Shown: positions 46,815 through 55,055 of the stretch, piece after piece
Position numbering within the stretch: position 1 is the stretch's first letter
How the letters are laid out: every line of letters begins with the position of its first letter
Assembly (NCBI GenBank): GCA_934216505.1
Contig: CAKQBW010000007.1
Location: 1 to 55,402, forward strand
Length of the DNA stretch: 55,402 nt
Direction: 5' to 3'
From: an uncultured Alphaproteobacteria bacterium
Lineage (GTDB): Bacteria; Pseudomonadota; Alphaproteobacteria; CAAHEQ01; UBA3637
Translations under genes and position numbers: made by a program
Notes under the pieces: generated by a model
Database searches by the model: none
What the model was told of the DNA's origin: nothing
Seen by the model: only the letters and a program-made list of their open reading frames with translations

Positions 46815-48617
46815 CTAGTTTAGCACATTTTTCATTCTTGTCAATCTTTTTTTAATGTTTGCCCAAGTGAACCGCTTGATGCGTGTTTTTAAAGAATGAT
46901 TGTGTTTGGGGTCTATATCAATGCCTACCCGAACAACTTTTCCTTTTTCCACTTCATGTACAACCAACTCTACGGCGTCCAATATCAACCTGTCGCCCAC
47001 CTCCACTTCGGCAAATTCTTGTTTGAATAAATCGGCAATTGTATTGGCCCGAATCCCTTTATCCACTTGAATCCCGTAAAGTTTTTCCAGTTCTTCAAAA
47101 GTGGTTTGGCAGGAAATCGGAAAATCGCCCAAATCGGTGTTTTCATCGGGCATGCTGCGCCCATAAATTTTATCCAAACTGGACCGTTGTAATTGAGAAC
47201 TTAAAAACACATACACACGGTCGCCTTCCTTTAATTGACGCAAGCCGAGACCTGCGGGATAGGAAATACCTTTACGCACCACCAAAGTGGGTTTGGCCCA
47301 TCGGGGGATATTTGTTTGGGATAAGACGGCGGATTGATTGTCCAGTTGATACATGACCAAAGAACTATCGGGTAAATCAGGCAAGTCAATCAAGGTACGA
47401 ACAGGGGCAGACGCCAAAGTAGGAATGGTGACGCCGCACCACCGACCGACCAAAGGAATGGCAAAACCTTGAACGGCCAAACTGATTAAAACGATGACGA
47501 AGGTGATGTTGAACAAGACATCGGCATAGGGCAAGCCCAACACAATCGGCATCAAGGCTAATAAAAAGGAAGTGGCCCCCCGTAATCCCACAAAGGAAAT
47601 AAAGATTTTATCGCCCGTGTTATATTGTTTAAAGAAATGTAAAATAGTAAAGACCATTAAAGGGCGGGCAAAGAACATTAAGATGATGGCCACCCATGTG
47701 GCTAATCCCCAACTTTCCTTTAAAGCCGCGGGAGATACAAACATGCCCAAGCAGGTAAACATGGTAATTTGGCTGAGCCAAGTGAGTGTCTTTTGAAATT
47801 TAGACACCTGAACATAGGCTTTCAACCGTGTATTTCCCAAGATGAGGCCCGCAATGTAAATCGCCAAAAAGCCACTTCCCCCTAAAAGGTTGGTAGCCGA
47901 AAAGCCCACTAAAGTCAGGCCTAGTACAAAAATGGGATACAGGGCGTTATCTAAACGAATTTTATTGACAAAGTACCGCACGCAAAAGGCGGTTAAAAAG
48001 CCCATTAAAGTGCCAATGCACCCTTGTTGAAACAAGGATGGCAACAAAAACCCGTAGCCCACACTTTCCCCTGATAGGCTTTTTTGAATCAATAAAATAA
48101 AAGATAAACTCATAAAAACGGCCATTGGGTCGTTGGTGCCCGATTCAATTTCCAAAGTGGATTTTACTTTTTCCCTTAACCCTAATCCTTTGGACCGCAA
48201 CAGGGAAAAGACCGCCGCTGAATCTGTGGATCCAATGATGGAAACCAACAAAAAACTGTTGAGCCAACTTAAATCCAAAATCCATCGGGCAAAAGGGGCC
48301 AAAATAAGGGCCGTTAAAATGACCCCAACGGTTGAAAGAATCAATGATGGTTTGGCATTTTGCTTATAGTTTTTTAAGGCTGTATGAAAGCCACTATCAA
48401 ATAAGATCATGGCCAACGCTACAGAACCAATAAAAAAGATAATGGCGGGTCGCTTGATTTCTTGAAAGAGGTCTAAATCACCCGCACTGATGCTTAAACC
48501 AATGCACAAAAAGGCCAAAATCAAAGGGATACCAATTCGGCTGGAAATCAAACTGGTTAAAATACTAACGCTCAATAAAAGTGAAAATAAAAGAATCGGA
48601 ATGTTGATAAAGTCCAT
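46815..48617 (-). CDS. Potassium/proton antiporter (CvrA/NhaP2 type)
   Basis: A 600-residue CPA1 antiporter. About twelve membrane helices fill 1-400, with the family motif GSTDSAAVFSLL and ESGTNDPMAVF, where the acidic residues carry cations. A cytosolic TrkA-C-like domain (about 405-480) and a further regulatory C terminus with VEVGDRLILDAVELVVHEV follow. Probably exports K+ in exchange for H+; Na+ is an alternative. It lies 4 nt after the LOG-family gene and is probably co-transcribed with it. Confidence 0.9.
   Translation of the reverse strand: MDFINIPILLFSLLLSVSILTSLISSRIGIPLILAFLCIGLSISAGDLDLFQEIKRPAIIFFIGSVALAMILFDSGFHTALKNYKQNAKPSLILSTVGVILTALILAPFARWILDLSWLNSFLLVSIIGSTDSAAVFSLLRSKGLGLREKVKSTLEIESGTNDPMAVFMSLSFILLIQKSLSGESVGYGFLLPSLFQQGCIGTLMGFLTAFCVRYFVNKIRLDNALYPIFVLGLTLVGFSATNLLGGSGFLAIYIAGLILGNTRLKAYVQVSKFQKTLTWLSQITMFTCLGMFVSPAALKESWGLATWVAIILMFFARPLMVFTILHFFKQYNTGDKIFISFVGLRGATSFLLALMPIVLGLPYADVLFNITFVIVLISLAVQGFAIPLVGRWCGVTIPTLASAPVRTLIDLPDLPDSSLVMYQLDNQSAVLSQTNIPRWAKPTLVVRKGISYPAGLGLRQLKEGDRVYVFLSSQLQRSSLDKIYGRSMPDENTDLGDFPISCQTTFEELEKLYGIQVDKGIRANTIADLFKQEFAEVEVGDRLILDAVELVVHEVEKGKVVRVGIDIDPKHNHSLKTRIKRFTWANIKKRLTRMKNVLN
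46817..46844 (-). promoter_or_regulatory. Promoter of the Gly-rich repeat gene
   Basis: On the minus strand TTGACA (46839-46844), 16 nt, TAAACT (46817-46822). It lies within the 3' end of the antiporter gene, so the repeat protein can be expressed on its own. Confidence 0.7.
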
Positions 48618-48621
48618 TTTC

Positions 48622-49602
48622 TTACCCTTTGTTTTTGCGTTGTTTCAAGGATGCAAGTTTGTGATTGACCAAAGCCATATCCCGTCCTGTTTTTTCCAAA
48701 CGGTCGTGCATGCGTCCTGTTTCTTTTTTCAAATAGGCTGTTTCAATCGCTTGCGTCAGGGCATATTTAACGGCATCGTCTTGTCCCGAAAAAGTGTGTT
48801 TGATTTCATTTAAAATTTGTCGGGTTGTCTTTTGGGGATTTTTTTGTTTTTCCTGTAAAACATAGGGCAGGTCATATTCAATGCGTTCAATGGTTTCTTC
48901 CATGTTGATATTTTTACTTTTTTTCAAACTATAGCGATAGCGAATCATATCAAAAGCAACCGAGGCTTCATATACATTATCCACGACAATAAAGGGCACA
49001 AAATCGGCAAAGCCTTTCAAGTGAATATCCTTTAAAAATTCCAACAGATGGTGAAAAAATCCGTCTGTATTAAATAAAACAAAGGGCTTTTTTTGCAAAA
49101 GGCCGTCTTGCATGGCGACACAATCAAAGGCCAATTCGTCCAAAGTCCCTACGCCCCCAGGGGTAAAGATAACAAATTCAGCCTCTAACATGTGTCGTTT
49201 GCGTTCTTCCAAAGTTTTTGACACAACAATGTCCGCAATGGCGGCTAACTCTTTTTCTGTGTCATAGCGTTTCAGATAGTCCGTTGTGGTTACCCCTTCA
49301 ATGGGTTTATGCTTTTTATGGGGCTTTTGATTCCAACTTTCCAAGACCCCTTTGGCTACCGCCCCCATTATTCCCCGTGAGGACAGGCCAAAAGTGAGTT
49401 GATAGTCGTGCTTGCCAATTTCTTTTCCCAACTCATAGGCTTGCTTGACATAAATGGGGTTGTTGCCGTTGCGGGATCCTCCCGCCACAAATACCCGCAC
49501 AAGATTCTTTTTTTCCAAAGATTTTTTTGGGGAGGAGGATTTAACACGAGAGCGTGAGGAAAATTTTTCAGACTTTGCTTTCACTTTTTGATTTTTGACC
49601 AT
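48622..49602 (-). CDS. LOG-family (TIGR00730-like) protein with long extensions
   Basis: A 326-residue protein. A Lys/Ser-rich N-terminal tail (1-33) leads into a LOG/lysine-decarboxylase-like Rossmann domain (about 34-225) with VFVAGGSRNGNN, TFGLSSRGIMGAVAKGVL and the PGGVGTLDE motif (Arg/Glu for phosphoribohydrolase activity). Residues 230-326 are a helical, coiled-coil-like extension not found in the ~190-residue family members. It may hydrolyse nucleoside monophosphates as LOG enzymes do; the extension suggests a partner or RNA contact. First gene before the antiporter. Confidence 0.82.
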   Translation of the reverse strand: MVKNQKVKAKSEKFSSRSRVKSSSPKKSLEKKNLVRVFVAGGSRNGNNPIYVKQAYELGKEIGKHDYQLTFGLSSRGIMGAVAKGVLESWNQKPHKKHKPIEGVTTTDYLKRYDTEKELAAIADIVVSKTLEERKRHMLEAEFVIFTPGGVGTLDELAFDCVAMQDGLLQKKPFVLFNTDGFFHHLLEFLKDIHLKGFADFVPFIVVDNVYEASVAFDMIRYRYSLKKSKNINMEETIERIEYDLPYVLQEKQKNPQKTTRQILNEIKHTFSGQDDAVKYALTQAIETAYLKKETGRMHDRLEKTGRDMALVNHKLASLKQRKNKG

Positions 49603-49668
49603 GCCCTTTTCCTTTTGTCAATTTTCGAACAGAGGGAATTTAAAAAGCCCCCTTTCTTTTTTATTTAT

Positions 49669-49697
49669 CTTATACGCAACCTGCGTTCATAAGTCAA
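49669..49697 (-). promoter_or_regulatory. Promoter of the LOG-antiporter pair
   Basis: On the minus strand TTGACT (49692-49697), 17 nt, TATAAG (49669-49674). Confidence 0.7.
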
Positions 49698-49838
49698 TAA
49701 AAAAGTTAAATGAAAGGGAAAAAAAATCTATTTTGTCCTTTCCCTTTTTTTGGGGGGAATTTTCCCCCGTTTTAAAGGGATTTTTTTCTTGCATTTTCTT
49801 TTCAAAAGGATTACTCTTAACCTGAAAGGACATTTTAT

Positions 49839-51602
49839 ATGCGTGAATTTAATGCAGGACAACCCTCCTTGAATGGTATGTTGTGGCAAACAGAGGAACC
49901 ATCACAAAGGTTGGTGCAAACTTTGGTCCAAAAGGTGGGCGTTTCTGATTTAGTGGCTTCCTTGTTGGCTATTCGGGGAATTGATTCGGACAATGCTTTT
50001 ACTTATCTCAAGCCCACTTTGAAATGCGATTTACCCAACCCCAATTCTTTAAAGGATATGGAAAAAGCGGCCCAGCGAGTGGCGCAGGCTATTTTGAATA
50101 AAGAACCCATTGGCATTATGGGGGATTATGATGTAGATGGGGCGACTTCTTCGGCCATCTTGAAAATGTTTTTGGAATCCACGGGAACGAAAACTTATGT
50201 CTTTATTCCTGATCGGGAAGATGGATATGGTCCGAATGCCCAAAAGATGAAAGAATACAAAGATTTGGGGTGCTCTGTTGTTTTAACGGTGGATTGTGGC
50301 ACAACGGCCTATACGCCCATTGAAACGGGGACGCAGTTGGGGTTAGATGTGATTATTTTGGATCACCATAATGCGGAAGCCTCTTTACCGAATTGCTATG
50401 CGGTGGTGAATCCCAAACGTTTGGATGAACCTTTGACACACCCGTGTCGTCAGTTGGCGGCGTGCGGTGTCGTGTTTTTGTTCGTTATTGCCTTGAATGC
50501 CGAACTCAGAAAGCAAGGTTTTTACCACGAAAAAACGGAACCTAATTTGATGCAGTATCTGGATTTGGTGGCTTTTGGAACGGTCTGTGATGTGGTAAAA
50601 TTACAAGGGGTCAATCGTTTGTTGGTGAAATCGGGGCTCAGGCAATTTCACCTTTTGCAAAATAAAGGCTTAAAGGCTTTATGTGAGAAAGTTCAAATCA
50701 ATGAACCGATTCAAACTTATCATTTGGGGTATATTTTGGGTCCCCGTGTCAATGCCTGTGGTCGGGTGGGAAAATCAGATTTGGGCATGAAACTTTTAAG
50801 TTGTGGCGATGATATTCAAACGACTCTTTTGGCGGAAGAATTGGAAAGTTTGAATTTGGCCCGCCGTGAAATAGAAGCGGATGTCATGCTTCAGGCGATT
50901 GAACAAGTGGAATCTGTCCCGCAAGAATATCCTTTCTTGGTGGTTAAAGGGGAAAATTGGCACCAAGGGGTTGTGGGAATTGTTGCGGGGCGATTAAAAG
51001 ATAAATATAATTTGCCTGTATTTGCAATGACGATAGAGGGGGAGGAAGTGAAAGGCTCTTCTCGTTCGGTGTCAGGGATAGATATTGGAACGATTATTAT
51101 GAATGCGATGAACAAAGGGTTGATTGTTCGGGGTGGGGGGCATCCTATGGCGGCGGGCTTTTCTTTGAAATTAGACCAGTTGGATGGCTTTGTGGCATAC
51201 TTAAAACAAACCATTACCCCTGATTTATTACCTGAAAGTTTATCTATTTTACAGGCGGACGGCATCTTGTCCTTGGGGGGGATTACTTGGGAGTTATTGG
51301 AAGATCTGGAAAAATTGGCTCCCTTTGGGGAAGGCAATCCTGAACCGAAATTTATTATTCCAGATGTGTGTTTAAACCATATCAATTTGCTGAAAAATGG
51401 TCATATCGGTTGTGCCTTTACAGATTTAGGGGGCCACCGCCTGAATGCGATTGCCTTTAAAGCGGCGGATACAGAGATGGGGCAGGCGTTTTTAAAAGGC
51501 TTGGGCAAGAAGTTCCACTTGTTGGGAACCTTAAAGAAAGATACTTGGAAAGGGCAAAGCAAGGTGCAATTTCAAATTATAGATGCCATTCAAATATCTT
51601 AA
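49839..51602 (+). CDS. recJ: Single-stranded-DNA exonuclease RecJ
   Basis: 5'-3' exonuclease used in recombination and mismatch repair. The 587-residue protein has the DHH-family motifs GDYDVDGATSSAI (about 96-108), VDCGT and DHHNAE (metal ligands), then LGYILGPRVNACGRVG. The DHHA1 domain has GGGHPMAAGFSL and an OB fold follows. AAAGGA precedes the ATG. The terminator of the following tRNA lies well downstream; none was seen right after recJ. Confidence 0.96.
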   Translation: MREFNAGQPSLNGMLWQTEEPSQRLVQTLVQKVGVSDLVASLLAIRGIDSDNAFTYLKPTLKCDLPNPNSLKDMEKAAQRVAQAILNKEPIGIMGDYDVDGATSSAILKMFLESTGTKTYVFIPDREDGYGPNAQKMKEYKDLGCSVVLTVDCGTTAYTPIETGTQLGLDVIILDHHNAEASLPNCYAVVNPKRLDEPLTHPCRQLAACGVVFLFVIALNAELRKQGFYHEKTEPNLMQYLDLVAFGTVCDVVKLQGVNRLLVKSGLRQFHLLQNKGLKALCEKVQINEPIQTYHLGYILGPRVNACGRVGKSDLGMKLLSCGDDIQTTLLAEELESLNLARREIEADVMLQAIEQVESVPQEYPFLVVKGENWHQGVVGIVAGRLKDKYNLPVFAMTIEGEEVKGSSRSVSGIDIGTIIMNAMNKGLIVRGGGHPMAAGFSLKLDQLDGFVAYLKQTITPDLLPESLSILQADGILSLGGITWELLEDLEKLAPFGEGNPEPKFIIPDVCLNHINLLKNGHIGCAFTDLGGHRLNAIAFKAADTEMGQAFLKGLGKKFHLLGTLKKDTWKGQSKVQFQIIDAIQIS

Positions 51603-51620
51603 AAAAAATCAAAAATGTTC

Positions 51621-51649
51621 TTGACAAGCCAATAAAAATAGACTAAAAT
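51621..51649 (+). promoter_or_regulatory. tRNA-Ala promoter
   Basis: TTGACA (51621-51626), 17 nt, TAAAAT (51644-51649). Confidence 0.85.
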
Positions 51650-51663
51650 AACTCCTGTTTTGT

Positions 51664-51739
51664 GGGGATATAGCTCAGTTGGTAGAGCGACGCGTTCGCA
51701 ATGCGTAGGCCAGGAGTTCGAATCTCCTTATCTCCACCA
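51664..51739 (+). tRNA. tRNA-Ala (anticodon CGC)
   Basis: The 76-nt gene has acceptor GGGGATA/TATCTCC, D-arm AGCTCAGTTGGTAGAGC, anticodon arm ACGCG-TTCGCAA-TGCGT (CGC at 34-36, reads GCG), and T-loop TTCGAAT. The G3-T70 wobble pair of the acceptor is the alanine identity element. CCA is encoded. Its last bases also occur at 190-203. Confidence 0.95.
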
Positions 51740-51746
51740 ATTTTTT

Positions 51747-51775
51747 ATCGGGAAAGTGTGTTCCCGATTTTTTTA
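51747..51775 (+). terminator. tRNA-Ala terminator
   Basis: ATCGGGAA (51747-51754) with TTCCCGAT (51761-51768), then T run. The stretch 51776-51955 beyond it holds no gene I can support. Confidence 0.92.
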
Positions 51776-51955
51776 TGGGACTTAATCGTGAGAGTGTATA
51801 GAATAACAAAGGACAGTTTATCCCTTTGAAGGCCTCCCTCATGGATAGATTTTATTGAGGTCTCATTCTCCAAATATGATGCATGAAGTGGTAAATTCAA
51901 AATTCTTTGTACCTTATCTTCTTGCCCTTTATGATGACAAAAAAGGGGATAAGTA

Positions 51956-52270
51956 TTATTCCCGGTCTTCACAGATGGGGCATTTATTTTGGATTTTTCC
52001 CCACACCAAGGTTTGAATAGGTTCTTGAAAGGATTGATGTTTTTTATAAACTTTATCTAACTGTTTTTCTAATGCCTCTTTTTCGGCAACAGTTAAACGA
52101 GCATCAGATGAAAGTTGTCCTTTTAAAAAGTCCATTTTATAGTGGTCATCTTTAAAGATTTCATAATCTGAGGCTTTAAACGCATAAGCCGTAAATAACT
52201 CGCCTAACGCACATAAAGCCGCTGTGGCCGCCACATAACCAATCGCTTTTTTGATTTTTTTGGGATTCAT
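51956..52270 (-). CDS. Small membrane-anchored hypothetical protein
   Basis: A 104-residue protein. A short basic start (MNPKKIKKAIG) leads to one hydrophobic segment (about 11-31). The rest is charged and helical, with a KCPICED motif near the C terminus whose two Cys could form half of a zinc site. AAAGGAG and a near-perfect promoter (52297-52325) support it. Function not recognised. Confidence 0.75.
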   Translation of the reverse strand: MNPKKIKKAIGYVAATAALCALGELFTAYAFKASDYEIFKDDHYKMDFLKGQLSSDARLTVAEKEALEKQLDKVYKKHQSFQEPIQTLVWGKIQNKCPICEDRE

Positions 52271-52296
52271 GATAACTCCTTTTGTGTGTGAGAACT

Positions 52297-52325
52297 ATTA
52301 TACCACACTTTTGGAATTCTGTCAA
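52297..52325 (-). promoter_or_regulatory. Promoter of gene 51956-52270
   Basis: On the minus strand TTGACA (52320-52325), 17 nt, TATAAT (52297-52302): full consensus. Confidence 0.9.
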
Positions 52326-52342
52326 TTTTACCCAAAAAAGGA

Positions 52343-53644
52343 CTATTTTAAAGCCTCTTTAATCGCTTGTTCATCAGCCAAATTCAAAAGGGTTTGCGCA
52401 TGCGTTTGTAAATCCTTCAGCATTACCTGACCTTGTGCCCATTCGTTTTCCCCAATATACAGGGCTTTTTGGGCGCCCCGCTTACTGGCCCGTCCCAAAA
52501 ACTTCCCAGGGGCCCCCGCTTTAAAATCTAAATCCAAAGTCAAAGGCATCTCGTCCAAAAGGGCCACTAATTTCAAAAGTCCCGCTTGGGCAGGCTCACC
52601 AAAGCCCCCTAACATAACTTTCACCCCTTCATAGGTTGTCGGTGTGCCAAACTTCTCCTTATACAATTCTTCCACCACGATATCCCCAAAACCCAAGCCG
52701 ACGGCTTGACAGGGCTTTCCCGTCAATCGTTCAAAGAGGTGGTCATAACGCCCCCCGCCAAAAATCGCACGGAATTTACCTTGGGTATCAAAGGCTTCAA
52801 ACACAATGCCTGTGTAATAGGCCAACCCCCGCACAATCGCTGTATCAATAACCACAAAGTCAGTTAAGGATAAGGCCTGACAATACTGCCAAAAACGGGC
52901 TAAATCCTGAAATCCCACTGAATTTTCATCAACAAATTTTTGAATTTCTTCCAAACTTTTGGCCGTCATAAAGGCATTCACTTTTTGAATTTGGACGTCA
53001 TTTAATCCTACTTCGGTCAACATTTCATCAAAAGCTGCAGGGGATATTTTTTCCTTTTTATCCATGACGCCCATGACAGCCAAAATCTGATCACCTTGAA
53101 TATCCAGTGAGGTTAAAAAATCACTAACTAACTGACGATTATTGACACGAACTTTAAATTCCCCTTTTTTAAAGCCCAATCGCTTCATTGCCAACACCGC
53201 TGTTTGAATCAAATAGGCTTCAGCAATCACGCTGGGTTCCCCGACAATGTCTATGTTCCATTGAAAGTGTTCTCTTTTGCGACCCAAAGACGCCCGTTCA
53301 TAGCGAAAGCATTGACCAATGGAATAAACTTTTCCTGTGCTGGCAAAAGCCTCCCGATTAGCCGAGACAATCCGCACCATGGAAGGGGTAATTTCGGGAC
53401 GTAAAGCAATAGCCCGCCCTGATTTATCTTGGAAGTTATAAATTTGATCTGAAATTTCTTCGCCTGCTTTTCTTTCCAACAAAGACAGATTTTCAACCAC
53501 AGGTGTTTCATAACGTACAAAGCCATTTTGTTCGGCTGTTTCCGTCCATACCTGCATCAACTTTTTGCGGAATATCCAATCTTTGGGTAAAAAATCACGC
53601 ATGCCCCGTAAAGGTTGTGTATCAATCACATCTTGCTTGGCCAT
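52343..53644 (-). CDS. hisS: Histidyl-tRNA synthetase HisS
   Basis: Charges tRNA-His. The 433-residue class II enzyme has GMRDFLPKDW at the start, motif 2 QCFRYERASLGRKREHFQWN (about 112-131), and the histidine-binding RGLAYYTGIVFEAF and FGGGRYDHL. A C-terminal anticodon-binding domain (about 330-433) follows. AAGGAG precedes the ATG. Normal length. Confidence 0.96.
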   Translation of the reverse strand: MAKQDVIDTQPLRGMRDFLPKDWIFRKKLMQVWTETAEQNGFVRYETPVVENLSLLERKAGEEISDQIYNFQDKSGRAIALRPEITPSMVRIVSANREAFASTGKVYSIGQCFRYERASLGRKREHFQWNIDIVGEPSVIAEAYLIQTAVLAMKRLGFKKGEFKVRVNNRQLVSDFLTSLDIQGDQILAVMGVMDKKEKISPAAFDEMLTEVGLNDVQIQKVNAFMTAKSLEEIQKFVDENSVGFQDLARFWQYCQALSLTDFVVIDTAIVRGLAYYTGIVFEAFDTQGKFRAIFGGGRYDHLFERLTGKPCQAVGLGFGDIVVEELYKEKFGTPTTYEGVKVMLGGFGEPAQAGLLKLVALLDEMPLTLDLDFKAGAPGKFLGRASKRGAQKALYIGENEWAQGQVMLKDLQTHAQTLLNLADEQAIKEALK

Positions 53645-53733
53645 TTTAAAACTCCTTTTGTTATAGGGGTAAGGATACCCGATTTTTCAACAAAAGGCAA
53701 CTTTTTTATAAAGGAATCTGAAAAATAAGACAA

Positions 53734-53770
53734 AAGAAAAAAGCAGAGCCCCGAAAGCCCTGCTTTTTTT
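53734..53770. terminator. Bidirectional terminator
   Basis: AGCAGAGC (53742-53749) with GCCCTGCT (53757-53764), A run on the left and T run on the right. It ends the barrel gene on minus. Confidence 0.88.
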
Positions 53771-53783
53771 GGACTGCCCCAAC

Positions 53784-54368
53784 TTAAAAATAATAACGGG
53801 CGGATAAGATAACATCGTGCGAACGAATATCACCTTTCAGACGTGTATGGCCATTTTTCAATTTAGAACGACCTTCGCCTAAATCAACATAACGGTAGCC
53901 CAAATCCAAGCCCCAACAATCGTTTAAACGATAGTCAAAGCCAGCCCCCGCTGTCCAAGCAAAAGATAACTTATCATCGCCTTTACTGATGTCTGTTCCG
54001 TCCATGCGGTTATAACTCATACCCAAACCGCCCATGACATAAATGCCCATTTGTTGCCAAGGGACACGGGCATAAACATTCCACAAAGCAGGAATAGACC
54101 AAGAATCTGCTTTAACGCCTTCTTTTTCAATCTTTCCCCACCCACGCATACCGATGGTTAAATCCGAGCGCAAGTAATCATTTAAATGATACCCACCCCC
54201 TAACGCAAATACAGCGGATTCCTTATAATTTCTATGACCAAAGCCCATACCTGCTTGCATGACGGCATATCCATGCTTCATTGACAAGCCATTATCCCCC
54301 GCCTGGGCTTCAGAAAACGCTCCCAGCAATCCGGCAACTGCTAAAGTTGATAATAATATTTTCTTCAT
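53784..54368 (-). CDS. Outer membrane beta-barrel protein, second copy
   Basis: A 194-residue exported protein. The signal peptide (about 1-23) ends SEAQA-GD. The mature part has alternating beta-strand pattern, ALGGGYHLNDYLRSDLTIG, GGLGMSYNRMDG, GLDLGYRYVDLG and a C-terminal aromatic (SARYYF) for BAM recognition. It resembles the protein at 15066-15644 in size and strand layout (LGYRY motif). GAAAGGAG precedes the ATG. No structured RNA of the A/B type lies in front of this one. Confidence 0.87.
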   Translation of the reverse strand: MKKILLSTLAVAGLLGAFSEAQAGDNGLSMKHGYAVMQAGMGFGHRNYKESAVFALGGGYHLNDYLRSDLTIGMRGWGKIEKEGVKADSWSIPALWNVYARVPWQQMGIYVMGGLGMSYNRMDGTDISKGDDKLSFAWTAGAGFDYRLNDCWGLDLGYRYVDLGEGRSKLKNGHTRLKGDIRSHDVILSARYYF

Positions 54369-54551
54369 TTGATTTCTCCTTTCTTTTTATCAGTTGAAGC
54401 ACAATTATGTTGGGGTGCGTTTTAAATGAAATCTAGGGGGATTTTGAAAATAAATATCCTGATATGTAAAAAGCATAAAAAGGTATATCAATTTAAAAAA
54501 AATCTTGCCTTTTGTATAAAATTCCTTACAATGGACAAAAAAGGAGGCCTT

Positions 54552-55028
54552 ATGTCTGATTATCCTATCTTGCAAAAAGTCGTTCGCTCAGATGAACAAT
54601 TTTTTTGGAATGTAACAGGTTCCATTGCCGATGTAAAGTATAATCCTTGGTACTGGTTTTTAACTGTTATTACTTTTGGTATTTTTTTGATTAGTCTTTA
54701 TTATAAGCGGATTTTTACTTCTTATTCTTTAACGGACAAGCGCCTTTTGATTGTCAGTGGCATTTTTACAAAGAAAGTAGATGAAATTGAGCTTTTCCGT
54801 ATTACAGATTCCACCACAGAACAAGGCATCATTGATATGTGGGCAGATGTAGGCGACATCACGGTCAGTTCTACAGATTTTACAGGAACAATCGTGATGC
54901 ATAAAATTCCGAATCCTTATCAGATTCGGGATAGTTTGCGCAAACAATATATGGCGGCGCGTCAATCAAAGGGGACGGTGTTGATGGAGACATTAAATTC
55001 TCCTCCTCCCCCAAGTACATTCAGATAA
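54552..55028 (+). CDS. PH-domain (YdbS/bPH_2-like) membrane protein
   Basis: A 158-residue protein. Two closely spaced hydrophobic segments at about 36-54 (WFLTVITFGIFLISLYY) anchor it. The following bacterial PH-like beta domain has SYSLTDKRLLIVSGIF and DEIELFRITDSTTEQ, typical of bPH_2/YdbS proteins. The tail is Pro-rich. AAAGGAGG supports ATG 54552; a longer in-frame start at 54426 has no site. Function of the family is not settled. Confidence 0.85.
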   Translation: MSDYPILQKVVRSDEQFFWNVTGSIADVKYNPWYWFLTVITFGIFLISLYYKRIFTSYSLTDKRLLIVSGIFTKKVDEIELFRITDSTTEQGIIDMWADVGDITVSSTDFTGTIVMHKIPNPYQIRDSLRKQYMAARQSKGTVLMETLNSPPPPSTFR

Positions 55029-55055
55029 TTTTTATTCAATCAAAAAGGAGGGCCT

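Noticed and set aside
51745..51972. 75-codon minus-strand frame after tRNA-Ala
   Set aside because: No ribosome-binding site, it overlaps the supported gene 51956-52270 and runs into the tRNA terminator. A decayed gene is possible but not supportable.
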